Assembly: GCA_031216915.1 (NCBI GenBank)
Contig: CM062292.1
Coordinates: 205,675,262 to 205,739,261, forward strand
Direction of reading: 5' to 3'
DNA length: 64,000 nucleotides
Origin: Pictodentalium vernedei
Taxonomy: Eukaryota > Mollusca > Scaphopoda > Dentaliida > Dentaliidae
Positions 32,980 through 44,985 of this stretch are shown piece after piece. The notes beneath the pieces were generated by a model. It was not told the DNA's origin and made no database searches. It worked only from the letters and a program-made list of their open reading frames with translations. Every line of letters begins with the position of its first letter. The first letter of the stretch is position 1. Both the position numbers and the translations under genes were made by a program.

Positions 32980-34692
32980 CGCCAAGATATATGTATCTTA
33001 AAAGTGTAAGCATTGTATCCACCCCCTCCCCACGAACGGGGGCGGCAAAATATTGATTTTGTCAAAATTGAAATTCCCCGCCCATACACTTCACACACGA
33101 AATTGTATTGGAATCGGCTGAGTAGTTTTGGAGAAGGAGACACAAATACAAACTTCACGATGGACAACGTCAGAGGAAGGACGATGTAATATGCCTTGAA
33201 CAAAGTGAACTTTAGTCTAGGACTTGGAGTAATGTTATTACCGAATATCAAAAGACTCTGTCTGGTGGACCAGAAGAACAAGCTCTTTGAATATTTCTCA
33301 TATTGCAAAACGTTGAAATCCAAGCTACTATAGCGAGTCAAAATACGAACCCAGGAACTTGATTTGAACAAACGTTATGCCAAATATCAAAACATTTTGA
33401 CCATAAAGAGCCCAAATATGAACCCAGGGACTTGATTTGAACAAATTAGAATCAGTCCAATCTTAGAAAGCTGTATACCAAATATCAAGGTTCTGACTAG
33501 TGTACGTAATGAACAATACATTTAAAGGAATTTCATATCACACTAAGTAAAAATTTGGGCTCCTGAATAGATCTCAGATATGAACCCAAGGACTTGATTT
33601 GAAGAAACTTGAATCTGTACATACAAGTATGTCGTATTCCAAATATCACAAGATTCTGATTGGTGGTTCAGGAGACGATTTGTTTTGTTATTATTTGGGG
33701 TTTATGGGCACTTTCATCGACTGGATCACATCGTGTCGGAGTTTTACAGGTGAGGGGAAATCGAGGTACCTAGAGAAGACCTATGAGTAGTGGCGAGCTA
33801 CTGTCAGACTTTTCAACTTACTAACTCGATAAAAGCAGAGTTATAAACAGTTGAAGGAAAGTGCAGCACGCCTTTGCACACAACACCGCTGTACCCCCAT
33901 GTGTTTTGCCCTAGAACATAATGCAATTCCCACTGGTCAGGATAAAACCGCCAACCTTTGTGTTTGAAGTCCAACGCTGTAACGACTGATCCACCAAGCT
34001 CCCTTCTGGAGAAGACTTATTTCAATTTTTAAAAAAATATGCTGACTCTACACTTTTTCCATTCCCCCATACGGTGCCCTATGACACAACCCGTCGGGAT
34101 GTTTCGCCCATTCACTTCTACGGCTCCTACGGCTGCTTCACACCAAATAACACTTCAGTGCAGTTTGGGATATAAGTTTTTTTCCTCTTTTTAGCGTCTG
34201 TGGTTCCCACAGGAATGCAGGACAATTTTTGTTTCGTCACGGATCAAGTACTGATGACCAAATAATACTACACATCAAACTTGGTCAAATAGAAATACTG
34301 GATAGGGCCAAAAGTCTTGCCCGTCCCATTACAATGCCAAATATCGCCCTACAAACTTAATTTGAATCACCTTTATTTTACACCCCGAAAGGAAGCTCAG
34401 TACTAAATTTCAAGTCATTGTACCCATCGGAAGCAGAAATTTTTTAAAAATATTTTGAGGCATTTTTCCCCACCTCTCCCAATGGTATGGGCAACTTGAT
34501 CTGAGTAAAATCCAAATGCGATGTCATAACAATCACTTCAAATTTCACTGAAATCGGTTCAGGGATTTTGGAGGATAAGTCGAGAATACGATGTTCATGG
34601 ATGATCGGTGGACTGATGGATGGATGGGGGACAGACGACGAACGAAGTATGATCACAATAGCTCACCCTGACTTTCAGTCAGGTGAGCAAAA
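32980..34692 (+). mobile_element. Pearl/HINE-like element (GCTCACCTGA family) with SINE insertion
   Basis: Tandem units carrying GATTTGAACAAA recur near 33362, 33436 and 33597. The 3' part includes TTCCCACAGGAATGCAGGAC. It has a GGAT/GACA microsatellite near 34615-34640 and the terminal hairpin AGCTCACCCTGACTTTCAG then TCAGGTGAGC (34662-34690). A family S SINE interrupts it at 33684-34003. The 5' boundary is uncertain. Confidence 0.7.
33684..34003 (-). mobile_element. tRNA-headed SINE (family S) inside a pearl-like element
   Basis: The minus-strand head begins GGGAGCTTGGTGGATCAG and has GGCGGTTTTATCC at the B-box. The body is diverged. A 15-bp duplication (TTCAGGAGACGATTT at 33668 and TTCTGGAGAAGACTT at 34004) flanks it; the host element normally reads TTCTGGAGAAGATTT once. 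Confidence 0.75.
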
Positions 34693-35078
34693 AAAGTTTG
34701 AATATATGACAAAATCATTCTGGGATTCTCAATTGACTCTTGAATCCAGAATAATTTTAAAATATTAGAGCTGAAATGGTTAAGGGGTTTTCTTGATCGA
34801 TTAATCACGTGCATTAACCTTGGTTAACCGATTAATCACTTGTCCAAATGGATATCTGAATAATTGCCACACCGTTGATGATTTACAGCATGAACCCTTT
34901 ACGCAATGTAACAAACAAAACCGATTAGGCCTATATACAAAAATCTCCATTCAAATTTATTCTTTTCAATTTTTGCCTCGAAAACATACTTATGACACCT
35001 CATGGGAACGAGCTCGTTCCAATGAGGGGTCATAATCTATGTTTTTGAGACAAAATTGAATCTTTTTAGTAATTCATG

Positions 35079-36593
35079 TATACTCCCCAAAAAAGAAAGT
35101 GAGCATTGCAGAAATTGATCAAACTCCAAAAAAATAATTTCGTAGGTGTAAAGAGTGTTAACCTGTTCATGAATAAGTTATATTGAACACAAAAACAGCT
35201 TTCCCCGTTAAAATTGCATTAACGTTAAATGACGTGCTGCACGTTTGTGAAAAGGCATGTTTTGCACGTGGAGAGTCTGAAAATCCATGCAGCAGTGTGA
35301 ATCCTTGGGTATTTAAACACTGAAGTAAGGCCTTCCTATCGTTCACATTCAAACTTGCGCTGCTGTTAAAACGACTCCACATTAGCATGCCAATATTGAC
35401 AATGAATCAACGTCTCCTTGCCCTGGGTATGATTAGAGCTGGCAGAACACACAGAGAGGTTGCCCAGCATTTGAACTGCCACCGTAACACTGTAGACAGG
35501 CTAGTCCACCGACATGCACAACATGATGACGTTCGAGACCGACCCCGCTCCGGGAGACCCCGAGTTACCACCCCTGCACAAGATCGGTATATCCGTGTCG
35601 TCCATCTCCGGAACCGGCAACAAACGGCAACGACGACAGCCAGGAACATCCCTAACCTGAGACGGATACATCCTCAAACAGTAATCAACCGGCTGAGAGA
35701 ATACGGCTTACATCCTCGAAGACCTGCAATTCGTCCGATTTTGACGTTACGTCATCGTCGTGCTCGACTGCAGTGGTGTAGACATCTCAGGCATCGGTTA
35801 TACTGGTGGCGACGTGTTTTATTCACAGATGAATGTCGTTTCCATCTTTCATCATCAGATGGCCACCAGAGAGTGTACAGACGTCGAAACGAACGCTACG
35901 CAGATCCATGTGTCGTGGAGCGAAACCATTATGGGGGAGGGTCTCTCATGGTGTGGGGTGGCATCACTACCCGTAACAGAACTGAGCTGGTCATTATTGA
36001 TGGCAATCTCAATGCAGCCAGATATCGTGATGAAGTGCTTACACCTGTTGTTGTCCCATTTCTGCAACGTCACGGCCCCGGCGTCATTCTACAGCAGGAC
36101 AACGCCCGACCCCACGCAGCTCGTGTTGTTCAACAGTATCTGCAGCAACAAGTGGATGTTCTTCCCTGGCCCACAAATTCGCCCGATATCTCACCCATTG
36201 AGCACGTATGGGACGAATGAAACGTCAGCTACGCCGGCTTCCCCATGCACCGTCAACGCTTGTGGAACTCCAAAGACAGCTTATCAGAATATGGAACAAC
36301 ATCCACAACACTCCCATGCTAACTTGTTCGCTTCCATGAGGCGTAGATGCACAGCAGTAGTCGACGCAGACGGAGGTCATACCAGATATTGAGTGTGTGA
36401 CTTTTGTGTTTGGCCCTTAGTGTCTTTGACTCTCCATGGCACCAAGAGTATTCGTCGTAGCGTAATGAAATTTCTCGTGTTGATCACAAATTGATTCATC
36501 TGTGATTGAATAAAATTTCCATGAATGAAAATGATATATATCTTTTTTTAGTGTTATTTTTAGCATGCACACTTTCTTTTTTGGGAGTGTATA
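35079..36593 (+). mobile_element. Tc1-like transposon, near full length
   Basis: TA at 35079 and 36592. The terminal inverted repeats read TATACTCCCCAAAAAAGAAA and, as complement on the right, TATACACTCCCAAAAAAGAA. About 1.5 kb with a single transposase gene. It is the youngest-looking Tc1-like copy in the window, since the reading frame is open over 277 codons. Confidence 0.9.
35387..36392 (+). pseudogene. Tc1-like transposase, open for 277 codons then frameshifted
   Basis: The open frame 35387-36220 covers nearly the whole protein. Helix-turn-helix 1 is RLLALGMIRAGRTHREVAQH then LNCHRNTVDRLVHR. Linker DRPRSGRPRVTTPAQDRYI leads to helix-turn-helix 2. The catalytic core has Asp in VLFTDECRF, Asp in QQDNARPH, and Glu in SPDISPIEHVWDE, 33 residues apart by hand count (34 is usual). 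The glycine-rich GGGSLMVWGGI is intact. After WDE the frame hits TGA; the C-terminus continues in another frame (MKRQLRRLPHAPSTLVELQR) and then in the third (ASMRRRCTAVVDADGGHTRY) to a stop at 36390. So two frameshifts affect only the last ~55 residues. Start at 35387 or the MNQ codon at 35402. Probably inactive, but recently so. Confidence 0.85.
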
Positions 36594-36710
36594 TTTATTT
36601 TGCAAGTATCGTCTGCTACCAGCAATGGGTAAAGGGTTGCGAATGACCATTTCCAGCTACTGATACAGTATGATGATCATGCAAGTAAACAAGTATGTCA
36701 ACAAATAACG

Positions 36711-37063
36711 TGGTGTTTTAAGGTCACATACTTATGAACAATGGCTAATCGTGACCGTGACAGTTTTACGAGTGGAGGAAACCGGAGTACCCGGAGAGAA
36801 CCACCGAGCATCGACGAGCAACTATCAGCTTCTCAACATTCTAACTATGTTCAAGCTCCGCTCAAGCAGGGTTACAGCGGTTGAAGACATGTGCATCATC
36901 GACGTGCAGTACGCCTTAGTACACGGCGTCAGCGTGCCCCCATGTAGGCAATCGGGATAAAGTGCCTTGCCCAAGGACACAACGCGGGTCGTCCCTGACG
37001 GGGATCGAACTCGGGACCTCTAGCATTGAGTCCAGCAGTCTACCACTGAGCTACCGCGCTCCC
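36711..37063 (-). mobile_element. tRNA-headed SINE (family S), well preserved
   Basis: The minus-strand head starts GGGAGCGCGGTAGCTCAGTG, B-box GAGTTCGATCCC. The body includes TGTCCTTGGGCAAGGCAC and GTACTGCACGTCGATGATG. The left (3') end lacks the TTTA tail and begins TGGTGTTTTAAGGTCAC. Very similar to 11051-11449. Confidence 0.85.
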
Positions 37064-37396
37064 TGTTTTACCAGTAAAACAAAACTTGTTTAAGACAGTA
37101 AACTGCGCCACTTCCCAGGGTTCCCACAGGGAAATAATATACCTAACAGAGAAAGAAGGGGGCGGGGGGGGGGGGGAGTTCAGGTCTGCTCACCTGTTAC
37201 TGACAATATTGCCTCGGGGTTAGTAAGATTTCTTAACATAAAATTTTTACACTCATTTTGAACTATTTAACCCATTCCCTGTGCCTATCGTTGATCCAAT
37301 TTTCTGTAAATGGTCTACTCTATTCACAAACTTATCTAGAAATATTTTTCTGAAATGGCGAAAAGCTATTAGAGTGTGCTGGGAGACCAACATGTA

Positions 37397-38508
37397 ACAA
37401 GAGGCCCCACAGATCCCGAGATGCTCACCTGACAAAGTTGTTTAAAAGAGGGATTCAATTCAGCATCTACACCTAATTAGCACTCCAGGAGAATGAAATT
37501 ATGTAACTATTCATAACAGTGATTTTGTATGGTAGATTACTAGATTTGAAGATGAAGACTTTAAAGATTGTCATATTGCACTAAGTTAAAATTTGGGCTC
37601 CCATAGTCAAAACAAGGGAGCCCAAATATAAGCCCGATGTCTTGATTTGAACAAACTTAAATCTGACCACTCTCAGGATACTGAATACGATATAACAATA
37701 GCACTGCCCCACATACCCAGATTCCAACAGGGAATTCATTTATTGGTATTCAAGGTTACTTTCGGCATCTTTGGCTACATTATGACTACAGCATAAGTAT
37801 GAAGTCAAGTTTAGCCAATCGTTTATACCTTGCAGCCCACTGTTGAGGACTTCCACCTCAGAAGTTAGTTCCAGGTCCTACTCTGCCAGTAAGCAGTACT
37901 TGACAGTAAACAAGCAGTTCCACTTCCCAGGGGTACCCACCAGGAATTGCAATCTTAAAATTTGGGCTCCTGTATGGAGCCCAAGTATAAACCAAAAGGC
38001 TTTGTTTGAACAAACTTGAATCTAATCCCCAAGAATGTTGTATATCAAATATCAGATTCTGATTGGTAGTTCAGGAGAAATTTTTTTAAATTTTTGAAAT
38101 ATGCTGACTCAGCATCTTTTAATTCCCCTTACGATACCCTATGACACAACTGATTGCAATTTTTTTAACATTCAATTTTACTGGTCCTAAGGATGCTTCA
38201 TACTTAATTACAATTCTCTGTTCTGGGCATTGGAGAAATACTGGAGTTCCCACAGGAATGCAGGAAATGTTTTTTGCATGAACCAAGTAATGATGACCCA
38301 ATGATATCACTTACCAAATTTGGTTCAAATCAGCACATTGCTTTGGAAATAGAAACTTTGGGCGGGGCAAAAAATCTTGCCCTTCACATTACAATGTCAA
38401 ATATTTCCATACGAACTTTGAACAAAATTTATTTTAAATATCAAAAAGGAAGCCCAGTACAAAATTTGAAGTCATTGTACCAATCAGTTCACAAGATTTT
38501 TCAAAATT
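37397..38508 (+). mobile_element. Pearl/HINE-like element (GCTCACCTGA family)
   Basis: Left end AACAAGAGGCCCC then GATGCTCACCTGACAAAG (37396-37437). Internal units carry TTTGAACAAACTTGAATCT. A second-family SINE interrupts at about 37737-37945. A family S SINE replaces the right end from about 38509. No microsatellite or terminal hairpin remains. Confidence 0.7.
37737..37945 (-). mobile_element. SINE-2 type element
   Basis: Starts with TTTATTGGTATTCAAGGTTAC and contains AGTATGAAGTCAAGTTTAGC and CGTTTATACC. Related copies lie at 42068-42330 and 47752-47990. The low-coordinate end (TTTATTGGTGTTTAAGGTCAC in better copies) is the same as the 3' end of family S, while the rest differs. Confidence 0.6.
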
Positions 38509-38795
38509 TATTTATTTATTGGTGTTTAAGGTCACATACTTATGCACAAAGGCTCATCATGACCGTGACAGTTTTATGGGTGGAGGAAGCCGGAGAGAAC
38601 CACCGAGCAGCTGGCAGCTCCCCAACATCGTAACTCCGCACTGCAGCACAGGCAGGGATAGATTGGTTAAAGACATGCGCACCACCGACGTGCAGTACGC
38701 CTTAGTACACAGCATCATCTTACCCCTATGTGAACAATCGGGGCTAAGTGCCTTGCCCAAGGACACAACGTGGGAGTCCCCAGGGCAATATTAAA
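38509..38795 (-). mobile_element. SINE family S, head truncated
   Basis: The (TTTA)n side and body are clear (TTATTGGTGTTTAAGGTCAC, TCCTTGGGCAAGGCACTTAG on the minus strand). The pol III head is replaced by unrelated sequence after about 38780. Confidence 0.75.
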
Positions 38796-39207
38796 CTGGT
38801 AAATGGGCTGGTGTGTGTGCTAGAGGGCTGGCTAGAAATTTTTGTGTGACATTCTTATCCAGGAATGGGACCAAATTTGTCTGGATCAGGTTTGTACTCT
38901 CAGTCGAAATATGAGGCAAAGATGTCTGGCACATTCACAAATCAGAGATGACAGCACAGACCTTCTCGGATGAAATGATCTGAAACAATCATTCATTTGT
39001 CAATAAATTAATGAACTTTTACAATGTATATTGCTGTTTACTATTGTTTCAGTTTTTTTTTCATTTACACCGAAATGTTTAGGTTTGTCCCAAACTTTGT
39101 GTACTATATAAGAGACTTTCATAGCAAATTCATAAAATACGGCAGCAGTTTGGTCGTCGAAGTTGTGAATTCCATGTTAACAGTTGATGGACGTATGACA
39201 AAATGTG
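38796..39207. other. Unassigned stretch
   Basis: No gene or repeat recognised. Confidence 0.4.
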
Positions 39208-39345
39208 GGTATGGTCGATTTACGGCACGGTTGATTTGCACCACAGACGATTTGCACCATACCATGGTCGATTTGCATTACCGTCTTGGTCAATTTGCAC
39301 CATTTTTACGGTCGATTTGGATCACTGGACAGTCGGTTTGCACTG
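39208..39345 (+). repeat. Minisatellite, GGTCGATTTGCACCAT-type units
   Basis: About six short degenerate units (GGTCGATTT..., GGTTGATTTGCACCA, GGTCAATTTGCACCA) spaced roughly 20-30 bp. The open frame 39024-39374 overlaps it and is not taken as a gene. Confidence 0.7.
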
Positions 39346-39779
39346 TTGAGAAACTCAGTATATGTCTGTTCTGAAGCCAGCTTCTTAAGAGTTACGGAGA
39401 CATGTCTCCTCAGAAAATCGCTTCGGAACAGACTAGAGTTACTGACCCACGTGATACTTTTTATTCATGTGATTCGGGAGTTGCATAGGTTCCGGGACGT
39501 TTTGTATGGGACGATTCTGCCCAAAAAGTAATTTGGGGGGGATAAATGATCATCCATGAATGATTATTTTAAAAATGAAGTATCGCAAAAATCGACAATA
39601 TGGGAGCGTCAATCAAGTGGGAAAATATCACAAAGTGTGAAAAAATAATTCAGATCCAACACATCTTGACAATTGAAACACCAAATTATCCATTCATACT
39701 GAATGTCTGATATATCGGCCGTTCACTCTATGTTTACCACAGGTGTTCAACATGTGCCAATGATTCAGTATTAAAAGAG

Positions 39780-40055
39780 GGACGTTATGGTAAAATACAG
39801 AATTTGTCAAAAAACCTCCAAATACACCATTTTCATGATCTTTGGCACAAGTCGAACATGGGGGTTGTGGAACCTATGTTCAAACTTGGCCTGTATTACT
39901 AGCTGGAAAATGCACATATCAACTTTGGTTGAAAGCAAACAATCCAAACTGGAGTTATCGGTCGGAAACCAATTGTTTACAGACAGATGGGTGGACCAAC
40001 GGACAGACCGATGGATGGACGGACGAAAGTCAACAGTAAACAGTCAGGCTAAAAA
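39780..40055 (+). mobile_element. Pearl/HINE-like element, CAGTCAGGCTAA type
   Basis: Right end has a GGAC/GGAT/ACAG-rich microsatellite (39976-40025) followed by AACAGTAAACAGTCAGGCTA. The same right end, with a fuller hairpin, occurs at 41555-41590. Left boundary uncertain. Confidence 0.5.
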
Positions 40056-40665
40056 TGCATTTTGAATATTGCTTAAATGGCCCTGGGTGAGGAGGTGGTG
40101 GTGGTGGTGGGGAGGGTGAGTTATGGGAGTCTATTTTTTTTCCGCATGTGGTCAGTCTAAATCCTTCAGAATGCATTTTGAGCAAAGAGAAAAAAAAATG
40201 CCTAACTGGCACTGGGGAGGGGGGAGGGGGGTTGTCTGGGTTTTTAACCATAAACATTGAGAAATACTGTAAAAATGCATTTTTGACAAAAGAAAAAAAA
40301 AAAGTGTTGAATTGCCTCCCCCCCCCCCCCTCCCAGGGGGTTTCATGATTTTAAAAAACAGTTAAGCAGGTAGTGACTGTAAATAGTTCAAAATACATAT
40401 TGGAGGAAAGAAAAAAAAATGCCTAATTGGCAGGGGGCTGGGCAGGGCAGGGCAGGGCAGGGCAATAACCTCAACAATTTTCATTAGATAATTGTGGTCA
40501 TCAAACTTGACTTGGAGACATGTACTGAAAAGAATTGAAATCCGTTAACTTTTGTTTAAGTTATGGCATAAAGAAAATTCGAACAGAGAGACGGACTGAT
40601 GGACTGACAGATAGATGGATGGAGCAAGCTCTGTGCTATATCCCTCCCTTGTGGGAGGGGATAAA
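40056..40665 (+). repeat. Degenerate ~110-bp tandem units and pearl-like right end
   Basis: Three to four units contain an A-rich run then GCCTAA(C/T)TGGCA and a G- or C-rich run (near 40195, 40300, 40415). A (GGGCA)n tract lies at 40437-40463. The right end has GGAC/GATA microsatellite (40587-40623) and a hairpin ATCCCTCCCTTGTGGGAGGG (40640-40660). Confidence 0.55.
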
Positions 40666-40679
40666 AAGTAACAAAGTAT

Positions 40680-41590
40680 GTGGTAGAAGCCTAATTTGAA
40701 ATTTGGAGAAACTAAGTTCGAAAAGCCTTGTAAATAGGGTTAAATTAATGCCAATATTATTTGAAACCACTGTGTACAGCTTCAGTAGACCTTGTCCGAA
40801 ATGAAAAAAAGAAATGACGTTGTAACAGAGTGTTTGGAACTTTAATCCGAAACTTTAAGCTGGGAATACAAAGTAAAATTGATTGGCAAAAAAGAGTTAA
40901 ATATTTCCTAAAACCGATAAAAGAAATCATTGGTGTAAATGGAATCATTAATGTTGTATTGACCATGCAAGAATTAGAGTAAGAAAGTATGTGGCAAAGT
41001 GTAATTTCAAATACAAAGAAAATTTCAAATACAAAGAAAGTAAGTCTGGAAACATGTTTAAAAGGGGTTAAAATCATGCCGATATTAATGAAAATCATTG
41101 TAGAAATGTTCAGTAGATAGTAGACATTGTCACAAATAAGAAAGTGACATTCCACTAAAGTGTTTGAAGAATTAAAGGTGTAATTTTAAAACACCACCCC
41201 CCCCACCCCAAAAAAAAACCAAAAACAAAACTTCAACCAAAAACTTTAACCTGGCAGTTGTAAGTTAAATTGCCTTACAAAAAATGGTTAAATATTTCCA
41301 AAAATGACATCAAACATAAACATTAAAAAAAAAACATAATGAGAATGATACATTCAATAGTAATATTAATTTGAAAGAAAAACTCCCGAAAAACTTGAAG
41401 GTTGAATAAAAAACTTTAAACACAAGCTTTAACCAAAACTCCAAATGTTGACTAAATAGGAAAAAAAACAAACACTTGAACCTTCAGTAAAAAACTTTAA
41501 CCACAAACTTTAACCAAAACTCTAAATGTTAACAGACTGACGGACAAAAGTCATGACTAAAGCCCTCACTGTAAACAGTCGGGTTAATAA
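40680..41590 (+). repeat. Degenerate tandem region with CAGTCGGGTTAA right end
   Basis: Words around AACTTTAACC and AAATTTCCA/AATATTTCC recur, for example near 40910, 41290, 41420 and 41490. The region ends with GACTGACGGACAAAAGTC, then the hairpin CACTGTAAACAGTCGGGTTA, as in the element at 39780-40055. A poly-C/poly-A patch lies at about 41195-41225. Confidence 0.5.
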
Positions 41591-41729
41591 TATTATGGTT
41601 ACATGATAATTACAATATGCATAATACTTCAATTCTGATTTTAGTTGTCTGAAACTTGCCGCATGGTTTCCTGTTGTTCTTATATCAAGAAATTAATATT
41701 GCTTTACAAACATAATAGTAATAGATAAT

Positions 41730-42793
41730 TACCCTCCATATTATTATTCGTTCGGATGGCAAAAAATCATTATACGGGACATTAATGGAAGAGGTGTTCC
41801 ACACCCAAAAAATCTCATGTAGAAATCTATATTAAATCTTCTAAGTTGAAGAGGGAAAATCACCGCAGATGGAAAATTTGTAAATATGTGCATGTTCACT
41901 CATTAGTGGCCATGTTTGAGAAGTTTCAACAAAATCAGTTTAATAATGTAAGAGAATCTCATTTGAAGATCCATAATAAATCTTAGTTCTGGTTAAAATT
42001 GTTGCAGATGAAAAATTTTACACTATGTGCATAATCACTTGCTAGTCATGATGTTTGAGACGTTTGATTTATTGGTATTTATTTACTGGTGTTTAAGGTC
42101 CAACACTTCTGCACAATGGTTAATCGTGACAACAACATGGAGATAAAGTCAAGCTCGGTCAATTGTTTATACCCATGTTGCCTGTTTTAGAGGATGGAAG
42201 ACTTCCACCCCAAGCACCACCCCAAGCATTGGTGACTGGGTCCTATTTTACCAGTAAAACTGTGCTTGTTTACCAGAGAGAAAGCACTGTTTCACTTCCA
42301 GGGGTTTCCCATGAAGAGAGACGTTTAATCGATATTGGTTAAAAATGTATATGTTGTTTTGCATGCACAAAATCTCAAATACAAATCAAAGCTAAAGGGG
42401 AGATAAACTGGTAAAAATCATCACAGATGGAAAAATTGGAAATATGCGCATGTTCACTCATTAGTCACCAGGTTTAAGTTTCATCGAAAATTGGTTCAAT
42501 CATGTAGGAGTTGCTCACACAAGAATCTCATTTGAAAATCCATAATAAATCTACGTTCAGGGGAGATAACTGGTTAAATCTTAGAATATGTGGTATAGAA
42601 TGTAGTCACTTGCTAGTCATGTTTGAGATGTTTGATCAAAATTGGTTAAAAAATTTAGGAGTAGTTGCAAGCACAAGAATGCTCAGACAGATGGATGGAC
42701 AGACAGATGGACAAACTACGTATGGCCAGACGGGTGTACAGGGCATCAATAATATAATCCCCACTTTGAAGAAGCTCAGAAGGAGGATATAAT
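41730..42793 (+). mobile_element. Pearl/HINE-like element with SINE-2 insertion
   Basis: About four tandem units share CATAATAAATCT, GGAGATAA.TGGT, GATGGAAAA and TGCATGTTCACTCATTAGT. A SINE-2 (42068-42330) splits the array. Near the right end lies an ACAGATGG microsatellite (42686-42710), then ATAATCCCCACTTTG and GGAGGATATAATAA, a weak terminal hairpin. It abuts the next element directly. Confidence 0.65.
42068..42330 (-). mobile_element. SINE-2 type element inside pearl-like array
   Basis: Begins TTTATTGGTATTTATTTACT and GGTGTTTAAGGTCCAACAC. Contains GATAAAGTCAAGCTCGGTCA and GTTTATACCCATGTTGCC, as in 47752-47990. Confidence 0.65.
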
Positions 42794-44948
42794 AACAAGA
42801 GGCTCCAAGGGGGCCTGAGAACGCTCACCTGACATGGTAGCCTAAATATCAACCCAGAGAATTGATTTCAACAAGTTGCATCTGCTCCTCCTAAGAAAAG
42901 CTTATACCAAATATCCAAAGATTCTGACCAGTGGATCTAAAAAAAAAAGAAGATTTTTAAAGAATATTCCTCATATTGAACTAAGTTATAATTCAGGCTC
43001 CCACAGGGAGCCCATATATGAACTCAGGGACTTGGCTTTAACAAACTTGAATCTCACCCCCCTAAGGATGCTGCACACCAAATATCAAAACATTCTGACT
43101 GCTGGATCTGAAGAAGATTTTTTAAAGAAAATTCCTCATTTTGAACTAAGTTACAATTCAAGCTCCCACAGTGAGCCCAAATATGGACCTAGGGACATGA
43201 CTTGAACAAACTTGAATCTCACCCCCTAAGGATGCTGCATACCAAATATCAAAACATTCTGAAGAACATTTTAAAGAAAATTCCTCATTTTGAACTAAGT
43301 TATAATTCAGGCTACCACAGTGAGCCCAAATATGAACCCAGGGACTTGGCTTGAACAAACATGAATCTCACCCCCCTAAGCATGGTGCATACCCAATATC
43401 AAAAGATTCTGCCTGCTGGATCTTGAGAAGAAGATTTTCAAAGAAATTTGCCTGAAATGCACTAAGTTCAAATTTGGGCTCCTATACTGAGCCCAAATAT
43501 AAACCCAGGGGGCCGATTTGAACAAACTTGAATCAGATCCACCCCACTATGTTGCATACCAAATATCAAAAGATTCTGACTGCTGGATCTGGAGAAGAAG
43601 ATTTTTTAAGAAATTTGCCTGAAATGCACTAAGTTCGAATTCGGGCTTCTATAGTGAGCCCAAATATGAATCCAGGGGGCTGATTTGAACAATCTTGAAT
43701 CAGATCCACCCCACAATGTTGCATACCAAATATGAAAAGATTCTGCCTGCTGGATCTGGAGAAGAAGATTTTTGAAGAAATTTGCCTGAAATGCACTAAG
43801 TTCGAATTTGAGCTTCTATAGTGAGCCCAAATATGAATCTAGGGAGCCGATTTGAACAAACTTGAATCAGATCCACCCCACAATGTTGCATACCAAATAT
43901 GAAAAGATTCTGCCAGCTGGATCTGGAGAAGATTTTTGAAGAAATTTGCCTGAAATGCACTAAGTTCGAATTCGAGCTTCTATAGTGAGCCCAAATATGA
44001 ATCCAGGGAGCTGATTTGAACAAACGTGAATCAGATCAACCCCGCAATGTTGCATACCAAATATCAAAAGATTCTGCCTGCTGGATCTGGAGAAGAAGAT
44101 TTTTTAAGAAATTTGCCTGAAATGCACTAAGTTCGAAATCAGGCTCCTATACTGAGCCCAAATATGAACCCAGGGGGCCGATTTGAACAAACTTGAATCA
44201 GATCCACCCTACAATGTTGCATATCAAATATCAAAGGATTCTGCCTGCTGGATCTGGAGAAGAAGATTTTTTAATGTTTTTTCCATTGCTTAGTGTTAAA
44301 AAGTGCTGACTCAGCACTTTTTCAAAGTCCTGAAAAAAGTACCTTGTGATTAAAACGTTAGAGTTTTCTTTAACCATTCTATTCTATTGGATAAAAGTAA
44401 GCTTTATACAAAATTAAAATTCTCTGTGCCGTGTAGTTTTGGAGATATGGCAGTTTTAAGGTTTTTCCTATTTTTATCTCCCGTGGTTCCCACGGGGCAA
44501 TGAGAATTTTTTTGATGGCATCAATCAACTACTTATGACCCATTATCATCTCATATCAAATTTGGTTCAAATCGATCTCACGGTTCAGAAAATATAAATT
44601 TTAAATGTTTGCCCCTCCCATAACGAAGGCAAATAATGCCCGACAAACTTCTCTTGAACAAACTTGATTCTAAACCTCAAAAGGACTCTGTATACCACAT
44701 ATCAAGTCTCTGCTACTGGTGGTTCATTAGGGGAAGATTTTCAAAAAATTTGGCCATTTTTTCCCCACACCTCTGCTCAATATGAGCCAAAAGCTAATTT
44801 GGATAAAAATCAAAATACCCCTATATAACCACTACTTAAATGAAATTTAATTAAAATGTGGCCAGTGGTTTAGGAGAAAGAGGCTCAAACACCACCTTCA
44901 CGAAGGACGACGGACAAAGAGTGATAAGAAAAGCTCACCCTGACTTAA
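42793..44948 (+). mobile_element. Pearl/HINE-like element, near complete, nine ~165-bp units
   Basis: Left end AACAAGAGGCTCC then GAACGCTCACCTGACATGG. Nine tandem units carry GATTTGAACAAACTTGAATC-type words near 42863, 43033, 43199, 43349, 43515, 43682, 43849, 44013 and 44180, mostly 164-171 bp apart. A unique 3' segment (44280-44890) contains TCCCGTGGTTCCCACGGGG. Then come a GGACGACGGACAAAG remnant of the microsatellite and AGCTCACCCTGACTT. The end hairpin is cut by a MITE fragment. This is the best view of the family's overall structure in the window. Confidence 0.8.
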
Positions 44949-44985
44949 TAAACTTTGATATTGTCTGCGTTGGGTAAAGTGTTAA
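44949..44985 (+). mobile_element. MITE family A terminal scrap
   Basis: TTGTCTGCGTTGGGTAAAGTG then TTAA resembles the right end of family A. Only about 37 bp remain. Confidence 0.45.

Larger units (their letters stand above)
34891..36639. mobile_element. MITE family A, copy 7, split by a Tc1-like element
   Basis: The left part (34891-35078) runs from AACCCTTTACGCAATGTAAC through the palindrome GGAACGAGCTCGTTCC to AATTCATG. The right part (36594-36639) resumes with TTGCAAGTATCGTCTGCT and GGGTAAAGGGTT, as in complete copies. The Tc1-like transposon at 35079-36593 lies between at a TA. Confidence 0.85.

Noticed and set aside
39024..39374. 116-codon plus-strand frame
   Set aside because: Overlaps a minisatellite and unassigned DNA; no domain or signal of selection is visible.
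42793..44280. Regular repeats suggesting a CRISPR array
   Set aside because: Units are ~165 bp with no short repeat/unique spacer alternation, and the context is animal DNA with transposons.
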